From Clitopilus passeckerianus (taxonomy: Eukaryota > Basidiomycota > Agaricomycetes > Agaricales > Entolomataceae), in contig CALYLX010000136.1 in the NCBI GenBank assembly GCA_944990035.1, positions 496,001 through 560,000 on the forward strand: a DNA stretch of 64,000 bases, written 5' to 3'. Both the position numbers and the translations under genes were made by a program. A model generated the notes under the pieces. That model was not told the origin of the DNA. It saw only the letters and a list, made by a program, of their open reading frames with translations, and did not search any database. Below are positions 36,192 through 49,075 of this stretch, in pieces. Within the stretch, counting starts at the first letter, position 1. The number at the start of each line of letters is the position of its first letter.

Positions 36192-39100
36192 TCACGCGCT
36201 CAAATCCATACTTTTCCGTCCTAGAATCTCATCCAAGAACCCCGCGTGAGTCCTCCCTAGCGGAGATGCCGCAAATAAAGATGTACCATCCCGCTTCGCA
36301 GCATCACGAAGCGACTCCATCATAGCCCTTGCGCGGCTCACAACTGGGTGATTGCACACAGCATGTATAGTCATCCGTAAGGATGGTGCCGTGCGCATCA
36401 TTTGTCTGATCATCTCCAACATCTCCGGACTTTCATCAAGATCAACTTGAGAGAAATCCTCTCGTCTCAGACGATGCCATGCTTCTCCCCTGCGGAAAAG
36501 AAGAGGGGTCAGTAACCAGTTCCCTACGGTTCCCGAGCACCACCAATCGGTCCGGCCAACTGTAAAAAAAACTCACTGATCAGGTACCACAATGTTGGAC
36601 GCCGTCTCCAGAATCGTCATCCCAAGGCTACAATTGACGTGAGAACGATCTCCTTGAAGTTACCAAAATTCGCCTAGTTACCTGAAGACATCCGCGGCCT
36701 TACTGTATTGGCCTTGAAGAACCTCTGGTGCAAGATACAGCTTATCGCCTTCACGTTCAAAACCACTGTCATCTGATACTGGTCTTGGCCACATCGACGC
36801 CATGCCAAAATCACCAATCTTGAACCGACCCTCGCTTGTCAGGAAAACGTTTGAAGGTTTGAGATCCAGATGGATGATGTCGGCATCATGAATGAATTGG
36901 AGACCCTGGGATTGGCAAAGGTGATATAAGCCTTAAAGGGAACCGAATAGGTTTAATTGCACTCACGTGACTTAATTCGGCAATTATTTTCCACGCTCGT
37001 TCTTCATCAAGCCGCGGATATGCTCGCCCGAACTCCCACAAGAACTGACCCAAGTTGCCAGACCCGCAGAGCTCCGTTTGAATGAACAGCGTATCGTCTT
37101 CTTCCCAACTGTCGATGAACGCGAGGACGTTTGGATGCCGAGCACCTTTCATATCTGTCCCAGCTGTGAGGTGTGACAGATGCTGTAGAATGTCCACTTC
37201 CTCGAGCAATCGTCGGCTATTAAACCCGCATTGTCAGCAACTCATGTCAAAACCCAATCGAAGGGGAGTAGTTACCGGTGTCTCGCACCCTCGAATCTTT
37301 TCGACTTCTTGATGGCATAGACGCAATCAAGATTATCACGCACTTTGAATACCGTGCCAAATTCGCCCTGTCCGAGCTCCTCATCCACTTCGAAGTCACG
37401 TCGAAAGCGACCCCTTTTTTCGGCTTCGGAATCAATCTGACAAACTTGAGAATTCTTGAGCTGGTGTGGTTGCTGCCCAGCTGGCCGGCGGATGCTCGGC
37501 GAACCCAATGTTGCGGTAGAGCTGCTTGACGAACTCGATGCAGTTCTCATGAAGCTATTCTTGGTCGTCGAGAGGTGCAACGGCCCGGGTGTGTGGTGTT
37601 CTAGATTCTCAGAGTCAGCCTTCTTGCATTCATTCAATGAGAAATCGCGAAACATACCCTTTTTATTGCGTGTGGGAGTTCCCGCCGAAGACACCGACTC
37701 ACTTCCGCTCGAAAAAGCGCCACTGCTGCTTCTGCGCATCAACCAATTAGTCCTCTTCTTCGCCGTCTTCGCCTTGATAGGCCGTCCAAGGCCCAGGCCT
37801 CCGTAACTTTGTCGTCGAGCAGGCGAATTTTCATCGTCACCTGAGTCTGTATCTGAATCAAAGGCAATCCCGAACGACGGTCCAGGAAGACTCTTGCGTC
37901 CCCCTCTCTTATCCCTGACGTCGAAGTCGAACCTGGGTCCGACTCTTGCAGCGACGGCACTTTGCCACGGTCGAGCACCACCAGCCAGATATTGAATCTT
38001 GTTCCTCTTGACGGGTGTCCCTGGAACCCTCTTCTTCTGCTCTCCAGATGCTTTTGATGAAGCAGCCAACGTACGCATGATGAATGCGTCGATATCCAAA
38101 CCCTCCGTCACCTCTGGTTCATCGGGACCAGTAACAAAGACATTCGGCCATCCAGATCCATGCTCGGGAGCAACTCCTGGTGTGATGAGCGCATCCCCGA
38201 ACTCAGATGCGAGCGAATTTCTACTGTTAGACGACGAGGGGACTGAACCCGATGTCAGATGAATGCCCATCATCGCATCGTCCTCGTCTTCGTCGCTGAC
38301 AAGTACGACACCTGAGTCCCGAGGCTTATATTTCTTGGGGAGGATCTGAGGATCCGGACGGTTGACTCGAGGTGATGGCGTGCCCTCGGTCACACTAACA
38401 ACAAAGGACGAATCAGGTGGTCCGTTGATGTCAAACATATCTTCATCGTCCGTGTCGGTTCGTTGTGGGAAAGTAGCTGCCGGCGGTGAGGAGCGAGGCG
38501 ACGGTATTTTTCTGGATTGGTAAGTGTTCCAAGAAGAAAGGTTGTTTGCTCTTCTCTCGGGACCCGGGCCCGCATAGCTATGTCGGTTGATTGCCTTTGG
38601 GTGAGGCTTGGGAAGGCCTGGATTCGGCGTAGAAGAAGACAAGGTCGTTATTCGAGAGCGTGAGTCCGACTTCATATGCTCTGGCTTCCTGATTGGCGGA
38701 CCGAAGAACAGAGTTGCCGCACTCATATTGTCTTGTCGGAAGGGCATTCGAGGAGCGGTTGGACGCAGCACCGATGGAGGAGGTTGCAGACCCATGTCAC
38801 GGATTCGTCGACGAGCAGGTAGACCTTCAGACTCAGAGTCGGATGAGAGGCTGGGAGTACGCTTTCGTGGAAGTGGGGCGGTTGGGAATGCGATTTCAGA
38901 AGTCCTAAGGTGAGAAATTATGGCCTTCGGTGCCGAGGACTACGCATATGATTAGCTCTGACTTTATATCGAGGCGTGAAACAGGAACCTACTTTGCTGG
39001 GTGATGGAGACCTTAAAGCGCTTTCTAAAAGCTCGGCGGAAAGAGGTCGCCTTCTAGCCCGTCGTTTGTTTATATGCCCTCCCGGTGACACTGCTTCTGC

Positions 39101-40033
39101 AACTTCATCCTTTGAACCCTTTCCTCCGAGAAAGAAGGCTTCAGCTGCCTTGAGCTGGTTAATCCTGGAATCTCCCTCACTCTTCTTCCAAGTAAAAGCC
39201 TCCATGCCTTCATCCTCAACTTCGCACCCGGAATCGTTCAGACCTGAGTCTTCCGTAGAGCTCATGTCCGCAATGCTCAGCCGAGTCAAAGTTGCGGTGC
39301 CTCTGCGCAAGTAAGCCTCTGTTTCGGCCTTTGACTGAGGGGTGCACAAAGGGAATTTGGGAGGAGCGAGAGGTCCGAGCCGTTCTAGAGGCGTCTGAGG
39401 GGCACCAGGGGCTGGCCCGGCACACGAAATATCTAGTGGCTTAGGGCGGACGGGAGTTGCTGTAAAATGAGGCGTGGACTTGCGCTTTGTACCCACACCA
39501 ACTCGGGTAGAAGAAGCACTCGATGCTGCGGGAGTTGCGGCAACTGCAGACACCCTCTTCACATTTGAAAGAGGAACGACGCGATTAGGAAGTTGGTGGA
39601 TCTGCTTTAGTGGTGTGCGTAGGGGTTGAGAGGTCGACGTAGGAAAGAATGGCGAGAACGGGGAGAAGGAAGGTGTCGAATTGGAGGATAGGAAGATGGA
39701 GCCATCGTCGTCTCCTGGGACTATTGGTTGCGGTCTAGATGGCATATTCGAGTGCATGAAGTGCGCCGGCGCAGACGATTTACATGGAGATTGGAAGGAG
39801 AAAAGGTCGTTGCTATCTGAGGCACTACTGAGGTCTCCATAGAGATTGTTAGAAAAAGATGTCCGTTGGCGTAGAGGTGAAGGTGTTAGCATAGGAGATT
39901 CGTATGCAGGAGCATTCTGAGAGCTTGAGCCGAGCCTTGGAGGGGTGAAATGCCTTTGTCTGCAGGATGGCGACAGACTGGAATCGCGTGGTCTTGAAGC
40001 AAAGAGGTCTTTTGTAGGTGTGGAAGCCAGCAT
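36192..40033 (-). CDS. WEE1: WEE1-type mitotic inhibitor kinase
   Basis: Exons 38993-40033, 37276-38939, 36967-37216, 36682-36905, 36577-36627 and 36192-36489; 1175 residues. The first 850 residues are low-complexity and rich in SP/TP sites (TPSPLRQRT, SPRVNRPDP), typical of CDK-regulated disordered tails. Kinase motifs: EELGQGEFGTVFKVRD, IIHLDLKPSNVF (Wee1-type catalytic loop), DFGMAS and EGDKLYLAPEVL. In yeasts Wee1 phosphorylates Cdc2/Cdc28 on Tyr15 and delays mitosis. The junction 38993/38939 was chosen because a 53-bp GTAGGT...GCGTAG intron keeps the frame; a later AG would break it. The N-terminal ATG at 40033 is the only one available in frame. The 307 bases between this stop and the homeodomain gene start (35885-36191) show no gene. 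Confidence 0.93.
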
Positions 40034-42099
<2,066 letters not shown>

Positions 42100-42199
42100 A
42101 AGCTGCTACACAAGGAATAGATTGTGATATGTATGATTAGATACTAATGAAATATCGTCTTCTCTACTAAGATGACTGTCCACCGCGATGCACACCGAA

Positions 42200-44169
42200 C
42201 TACTCCGCTGTACCCTCAAATTCCGTTGTATAATCTGCTTCCGGTTCCCCGTTAATCGGAAATAACCACCTCCCATCCCCATCCTTCATCACCCAAGTCG
42301 GTTTCTTCTCATAGTCCGGCATCGAAACCTTCGATGTGACAAATAACGATTGCAAGAGTATCAATGCATGCCGTGGGCCATAGCGTGTCGTTCTGGTCTC
42401 CTGCAACGCCTTCAAGTCGTCGGCCAGTGTCCCTGGTTTCTCCTCGGGAAACGGTTTCGGTATTTCCCTTGTTTCCACATCGGGCCGCATAGGCTGCCGC
42501 CGATTCTCTTGAGAGGGCGCTTCCGTCGTTGCAGGTGGCTCCGGCGTTGCAGATGACCCCGTTTCTGCAGGTGCTTTAAGCTGTACAAGTGTTGCCGTTT
42601 CTGCAGGTGCCTTTGTCTCTGCAGGTGCAGCTGTTTCCGTAGGCGCTTTTGTCTCTGCAGGTGCCTTTGGCTCTATAGGTGCGCTCGTTCCTGCAGGTGC
42701 TTTCGTCTCTGCAGGTACACCCGCTGCCGCCGCTTTTACTTCTGTGGTAGTCGCCTGTGGGACTGATACTGGCACCTGCGGAAACCCGACCGCAACCTCC
42801 TCCATGTACACGAGAGCCTGACAGGCCCTTTGGATCAGGTAATGCGCATACCATAGCATCTCTTGTCCTTTCCAAAACGGTACGGATGATTTGGGAATCC
42901 TGGAGAGCGCGTTGATAATTTTAGTTTCGACCCAGAGAACATCTCTGAGGTGGACAATATGGACATAGATCTGCCTTAAATTGGCTGGCTGGATTGTGGG
43001 ACTCTTTCCATCGAGTGATAAATAGGCTGAGAAATATGGGATTTGGAAACACTCACGAGAGGCGCAAACTCTTTGTGTGGAATCGTACGGGAAAACCGCA
43101 TGTGCATGGACGACCAGATTGGCAGTTGAGTTTGTATCGTGGTGGCTTGCCCTTCGCTGAGGATAAATGGCATCCAGTAGTCTTCGAAGGTAAGGTTAGT
43201 CAGGAAGGTATTCTGAGCAGGTCTGTGATCGTCGATGAGATTATACCCAACAGGATCGAGAGCTTGAGAGGTTGCATACATGGGAGGGTATTGATTATTG
43301 TTAACAGGCGGGGGTGGAAGAGTGTCGGCATCTGTGGCCTGGAAGAGACACATCTAAGCCACGAGCGGCGTCGAAAAACATATGCAGTTATACACACATT
43401 CCTCGCTCTAATGGCTCCAAGATCATACTGATACTCGGCGTCAAAAAGCATCATACGCGGCCTTTGGGTAGACAGATCTATGAAATCATACGTCTTGTAG
43501 TTGGGCATCTTCAGTACAAATGGCTTGAGATATGGATGAACCATCCTCAATGCATGGTCCCATCTATAAATATTGAGTCTGTCGGCGAATGCCTTCTTGA
43601 GTGTTTGAGAGAACTGAGGAAAGGACTCCTCGACGTAGTTGATAGCATTGGAAGTCCGGGCGATCAGGGAGAAGATATAACGCATTCGTCGAAAAGCCTT
43701 TTTGATGGGTTCGTCCGCTTTCAAAGCTCGATGTTTCGATTCTATGAAACGCAACTCGATCCAAAGGCGGTCACGGAAGTCTAGTAGCCTGATGTAAATA
43801 TCTTTCGTAGCTGTGATTTCTCTAGCAAGAGTCGCAGTATCCTTGACCGATCAAGATTATCTTCCAGTATCTGGCGAATAGAACTTACCAGGGGTGCTGT
43901 TTCTCTGTCAGGCAGGGTTTTCAGGAATTTAATGTGTTCTCGTGAATGTATTGGTAGTTGAAGTACGAGAGCCTGTTCTATTTTCTCTGGCATTTGGAAG
44001 GTAACGTAGAAGTCGCGTCCAAGGTAAGGCCATAGAGTCCAATGAAGTTCACTATCACAAAGTCAGATCGTCCATTATCTGGCCAAGCCCCGTCCCTAGC
44101 TCGCCTTTGGGGAACACTTGGCAGAAATATTATGTTATCTGGTGGTATTTTTATAAGAGATAGATCCAT
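42200..44169 (-). CDS. protein of unknown function with two copies of one module; likely one-base gap
   Basis: Exons 43889-44169, 43398-43841, 43057-43338 and 42200-42970; about 592 residues if one base is missing at 44047-44056. Two stretches look like copies of each other: LQLPIHSREHIKFLKTLPDRETAPL (first exon) and TQLPIWSSMHMRFSRTIPHKEFAPL (third exon). Each is followed after an intron by a similar helix (IYIRLLDFRDRLWIEL / IYVHIVHLRDVLWVE). Between them lies a Tyr/Phe-rich segment (MPNYKTYDFIDLSTQRPRMMLF). The C-terminal part has a hexapeptide repeat. I do not recognise the family. The first exon is open from ATG 44169, but protein-like sequence switches frame near 44050, where no intron fits. 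The first ATG after that point is at 43993, but homology between the modules extends upstream of it. Confidence 0.6.
42541..42740 (-). repeat. 18-bp tandem repeat coding for Lys-Ala-Pro-Ala-Glu-Thr
   Basis: About eight diverged copies of an 18-base unit (plus strand GTCTCTGCAGGTGCCTTT) encode a run of KAPAET-like hexapeptides on the minus strand. The repeats lie in the C-terminal part of the duplicated-module gene. Such tracts often vary in copy number between strains. Confidence 0.75.
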
Positions 44170-44333
44170 TTAAAAAGGTCAATGAGCTGCGCAACGTCAA
44201 GATGCCAAAGAACATTCCAGTGTTCTCCAGGTCGTGTGGTCCGGCGGCTAAGGTGAGCAGCGCACGTGTCCCACTCGAGGCGCAATTGGGGCTTTTGGCA
44301 TAGCCGCCCGTCACATCTCTCATTTCTACCGCA

Positions 44334-45168
44334 ATGGCTGGTTTGCGACTCAACGTCTTCTATGCCCTAACGGCAGTAATCTTCTTTGGAACCGCATACT
44401 CGGTCATCTACAACACATATCTTGATACCTCAAATCCCCTGGTCGCAAACCTTCCTCACCCGCTCTCGCAGACACACTATTACGCCAACAAGTCCAATTT
44501 CCTCAACAAATACTTCATCAAGCTAGCATGGGGTTGGACCTCTGGAGCATTCTTTCTGGCTTGGATAACCAGCCCGGCTGAGATACGTCGACCACAGAGA
44601 CTAGCCAGGTGGTTGATCGAAACAGTTGTATGGGCCGTATTCACGAGCTGGTTCTTCGGACCTGCAATCATAGAGCGTGTTAACCTCGCCTCTGGAGGTA
44701 CATGCGTTCTCAGCCTGCCTAATGGTGAACACATTACTGTTCCTGCAGAGCACTGCTTCACCCGAACCTACATATCCCCAGAAAGTCATCCCGACCTCTT
44801 CGTGAGCACGTCGTCACTCTCGGACACTTTGACCAACTGGAAAGGCCTTCCAAGGCTACGCAGCGGACACGACGTCTCCGGCCACATCTTCCTCCTCACC
44901 ATGTCCGTCCTCTTTCTCACCGACCAACTACGTCATTCCTTCCGCGCCCGCCAGTTCAGCGCACTCCACCAGCTGGCCGTTGTTGCCAATATTATTCTCA
45001 TTGCCATTTGGTTCCTCGCTGCTTACACAACCTCCGTGTACTTCCATTCCCCTCACGAGAAGTTCACTGGATTCTGTGAGTATCATCTATGGGACTTTCA
45101 TTGCACTCTTACTGACGCCTTCAACAGTCCTCGGTCTGGCTGGTTACGGCGCATCGTTATTTCTATGA
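44334..45168 (+). CDS. SCS3: FIT/SCS3 family ER membrane protein (lipid droplet biogenesis)
   Basis: Exons 44334-45075 and 45128-45168; 260 residues with about six hydrophobic segments (FYALTAVIFFGTAYSVIYN, WLIETVVWAVFTSWFFGP, HIFLLTMSVLFLTDQL, LAVVANIILIAIWFLAAY). The motif GHDVSGHIFLLT and the second conserved region YFHSPHEKFTGFLGLAGYG hold the two catalytic His residues of the family. FIT2/Scs3 proteins are ER acyl-CoA diphosphatases needed for lipid droplets and ER membrane balance. The second exon adds only the last 13 residues. Divergent from the duplicated-module gene with 164 bases between starts. Confidence 0.92.
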
Positions 45169-45428
45169 CCGTGAACTAATGTATGAAGGACTTACCTTCG
45201 CAGCAACGGAAGTGGTTTGCATGGGTGTAACATGTGTCCTATCAGCTGTTGGGCTATAGCTTTATGAAGAGATGTACAATGGATTGTATTTGGGAGTAAT
45301 TGTGTGTATTTAACTCAATCTAATGTATTTCGGTGAGAGTGGATTCTTAGCCAAACCCGATGGATATTCCAAGCTAAATGTACACATGATTGACTATATG
45401 TCCAAACTATATCGTATATAACATTCTT

Positions 45429-47025
45429 TCATTCCCAATCGCTCTCATCGGATGATTCTTCATCCTTAGACCCGGCCTTCCTTCTTGGTTCTCCGGGGCT
45501 TATAGTCCCAGCGGAAACGACATCGAAGCCGTCGTCACTACTATCTCGAACGACAGCTGGTGCTTTGAGGGTAGCATTTGATTTCCTCCTGTCCAGGACC
45601 TCGGGTGTAGCGGATTCATGGGTGGAACTCTCGTCATCGTCATCCTCCCAACTGACCTCTTCCTCTTCCATTGCACCTACCAAGTATACTGAGTGAGTAA
45701 CATCAAATCGAGAACAAATTAAAGGTGACACACCTTCAATAATTGCCTTACGCTTCTCGCTCTCAACTTGGATTTGATGAGCACGGAAGAAGTATCGCCT
45801 CCAGAATTCCTCGTCCTCCATCTCGGATGGCACTAACACTGGCTGAGAAACTTAATCATGTCCATATCGCGGGTTGACATACCAAGTGTATCCCTGGTAT
45901 TCTGCATAGCCTCGTCTTCCATAAGTACCTTGACCTTCTCTCCGTACTCCTCACCCTCAATACCATCGCTGTCTTCGAAGTCTTCAGCAGCCCACTTCGC
46001 ATAGCTCTTGCCCAGTTCCCCATCATCAGCAGGATCCCTCCTGATAATATCTGGGTCTTGCTTCAGGCGAAGCAACAACAGTTCCGCTCTCGAAGTTACA
46101 GCAGACTGGCCTTCGGCAGCAGTCTTGCCTTTCGACGTAGCTCCATCTCCGGATCGCGACGCTCCCGCATCTAAGGGACCGATAGGAAGTGCCCACATAT
46201 CGCCCCCATCCCAAGAGAGCACAGGCGGCATCTGAGAGCCCCCTGCGACTTGCTCTTCAGGTGGTATTATCTTGACGACATCTTTCAGAACATGGCTGGC
46301 ATTTTCGACTGCCTGCTCGAGTAATGCCTCGCCCTTATGAGCGTATTCCTCCGCGTGAGCAAGGGTCACATCTTGTATACGTTGAAATTCGGTTAGCAAG
46401 GTCGAGCGAAGTTGTGTAGAGTCGACCTGTCGAAGGGATTCAGGCAGTTGACCGCGAGCTGTTTCAAGCCAGTTTGCTGGGATGGCGGACTGGAAGGAAG
46501 AGAACAGACCTCCTGACGAGGTAGCCGGGGCCGCAGTTGAGGGTGATGAAGCAGATGTTGAGGCAAGTGGAGTACTGGAGCCATCCTCAGATTCAGAGGG
46601 TGTCACATCGAGAGTGGTCCCTTCTTCTTGTACAGTTGTACCAGTAATGGGGTCCAAATCCCTACTTTCAATTGGTTCTGCGGCGACGGTTGTAGAGTCG
46701 GTGGCGGTTTGTGTAGAGGGGATTGTACCTGGAGCAGGGTCAGTGGTTAATCGAGTGAGTTCGCGCTGGGCTTGACCAGCGACGTCTGTGAGCTCTTTGC
46801 GAGCTGACTGCAGAACATTTGCACTCTATCAAGGCCGAGTAAGAGGCGGTAGACGGTGTGTGAGTGTATTTCGCTTGCCTGCTTCTTGAAACCACCCCAG
46901 AATGATCTGAAATTTCCGATAACCTCCTGTACCTCCTCATCGAGACTTGGTTGGTTTGCATTCTGCGTCTGATTCTCTGTAGTAGTACTTGGGCCAGCAA
47001 CGCCGTAGGAGTCGAAGAAGTTCAT
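45429..47025 (-). CDS. BSD-domain protein
   Basis: Exons 46879-47025, 45883-46825, 45734-45838 and 45429-45676; 480 residues. The N-terminus has FRSFWGGFKKQ followed by a long amphipathic/disordered region (SANVLQSARKELTDVAGQAQREL). The BSD domain lies at about residues 325-375 (KWAAEDFEDSDGIEGEEYGEK, EMEDEEFWRRYFFR), with the aromatic FW pair that defines it. An acidic tail ends in KDEESSDESDWE. BSD domains occur in TFIIH p62 and synapse-associated proteins; this length and order resemble yeast Dos2-like proteins of unclear function. Intron 46826-46878 (53 bp) starts GCAAGC and is the only frame-keeping choice, another GC-AG intron. Confidence 0.85.
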
Positions 47026-47241
47026 CGTCGTAGAGGAGAACGTGCTGTAGCCAGACGGGGAAACTAACGTTGATCTATATGACAGCCGATTGCATTGTCA
47101 GATGACGCAGTTCGAATATCTCAAATCCTCAAATCCAATATATAGTCATAAATTCTATTTGCAGTTTGTAGGTATAATACATGAAGCACGAGAAGGCGAT
47201 TCCTTATCGACTCAGTCTCAACAACACAATTCAAAAAATGT

Positions 47242-48630
47242 TTAGAGGGACGCAGCAGAAGCCATTCGCTTGACAGGTCGAGGCGAGTAATTCTGCGAAA
47301 GTGTGCCATGCATCCTGTGCGCCCTGCACTCAGCGACAAAGTCAGAGAACATCTATCATAAGTCGTTAGCATGATCTTCCATACTCCTAACGAAAGAAAC
47401 GAACCTCAATGGTATCCAAGGGGCCACCAGCACTCTCAGGGTGGAACTGAACGCCCCAGACTTTCCTTCCGGAGTTATCTGTTGACTTGATACCCTCAAC
47501 AGAAGAGTCGTTGCAGTTGATGAAGAAAGGTTCCCAACCAGCAGGGAAGGGGTCCTGGAGGGTGAGGGCATACTGATGGTTTTGACTTGTCACATAGACA
47601 CGACCTGCTTTGATGGAACCAGCGTCGGCCAAGGCAAGGACGGGTTGGTTGTGTCCACGGTTACCAAAGGTCATACGGTAGGCATCCAATCCAGCCGCCA
47701 TGCCAATGATCTGGTGGCCCATGCAAATACCGAAAATAGGTTTGTCCCACTCCTCCAAGGTGCGGCGGAGGTTCATGACGGCCTCGGTGCAGTGAGATGG
47801 GTCTCCGGGACCGTTGGAGAGGAAGAGACCGTCATACATCTCCCTGACGGAGTTAAAGTCGTAGTTCCATGGGTAGACGGTCACTGCGGCATCTCGCCTG
47901 ACCAAAGAACGAAGGATGTTGGATTTGGCACCGAAGTCGAGGACGGCAATTCTGACTGAACCGCTGGGGTTAAGTTGGTAGGGTTCCTTGGTGGAGACTT
48001 GGTCGACCAAGTTTTCCTTCGAGGGATCCCAGTATTCAGTAGGTACGGTGCCTACATCGGGTCCGACAGCGACTCTTCCAAGTGTAGTGCCCTGATCACG
48101 AAGCAGGCGCGTAATGGCACGTGTATCTACCCCGGTGATTGCAGGGACATCGTGACGTTGGCACCATGATGCAAGGGATTCAACGGCTGTGTAGTGGGAG
48201 AATTTTTCCGCAACATCGCCAACAATAACGGCAGAACATTGAATACGGTTTGACTCGAGGACAGTTCCGACGTCCCGAGAGTCAACAGGTGTTTTGTTGA
48301 GGGGCACACCATAGTTGCCAATCATTGGCGTCGTGAAAACCAAAATTTGACCACGGTAGGAAGGATCGGTCATTGATTCGGTGTCTATGACGTTTGGAAT
48401 GAGGTCTTCGTTCAGAAAATTTCATCCCACAGAGAGTACTCACATGATGTGATTGAAGTCGAGAAGACGGTCTCCCCATAGATACTACGAGGAGCTCCAA
48501 AGGACTTGCCGTGGAAAGCTTGACCAGACTTCAAGTAGAGTGTAGCAGGAGTGCCATTGACCGACTTGGCCTCCGTAGCAAAGCTACGAGCGGCCATGCG
48601 GGGAATGAACATGATATGACGGGCGAACAT
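47242..48630 (-). CDS. CPA1: carbamoyl-phosphate synthase small subunit, arginine-specific
   Basis: Exons 48444-48630, 47405-48384 and 47242-47352; 425 residues. The N-terminus (MFARHIMFIPRMAARSFATEA) is Arg-rich and amphipathic, fitting mitochondrial import. The N-terminal domain has LYLKSGQAFHGKSFGAP and YTESMTDPSYRGQILVFTTP. The glutaminase domain has LSNGPGDPS, the nucleophile region FGICMGHQIIGMA (Cys) and VQFHPES (His and Glu). With the large subunit it makes carbamoyl phosphate for arginine. A 24-codon peptide ORF lies just upstream (48659-48733), a setting known from other fungal CPA1/arg-2 genes. The region 48734-49075 between that ORF and the next gene shows no further gene. Confidence 0.95.
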
Positions 48631-48658
48631 TTTTTCAAAAGGTGAGGTTGAGGGTTGT

Positions 48659-48733
48659 TCAATGGCTTGGGAGGGTGTATACTAGATCACTAAGGTAGCT
48701 GTAGGTAACGACGACGACGAAGATCATGAGCAT
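48659..48733 (-). promoter_or_regulatory. upstream ORF resembling the arginine attenuator peptide
   Basis: A 24-codon ORF (ATG at 48733, stop 48661-48659) ends 28 bases before the CPA1 start codon. Residues 11-19 read YSYLSDLVY. The known arginine attenuator peptides of fungal CPA1 leaders are 24-25 residues and carry a YLSD-type core at the same register; here YLSD occupies residues 13-16. The Asp at position 12 and Trp at 19 of the Neurospora peptide are Ser and Tyr here, so function is unproven. The same frame opens further upstream, and other ATGs exist. Confidence 0.6.
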
Positions 48734-49075
48734 TGAGCTCGTCGTCTTTAACGATGAACAGGACTCACTCGTCTCTTGTGCTTTCTGTGAAAAGCATTCA
48801 CTTCGGTTGGGCTTTTGAGGATGACAGAAAGCGGGAGTCAGACCTAAAAAACGAAATTTAATCAAATTTCTCTGCCGACACGTGCTCGCCTAATTTGGTT
48901 ATCCGTTGATCCTGATTGGCTTGTTCGGGCGAATTCTCTTCGGACGAAACGTCCACAGCGTGCAATTGGCGTGCAAGTAATAGAAATCCAAAAGAATCCG
49001 TCCGTTCATTGTTCAAGATGGCCACTATTATACCAAATAGACTATAGTAATAAGATGTTCTCAGCACTCCACCCT

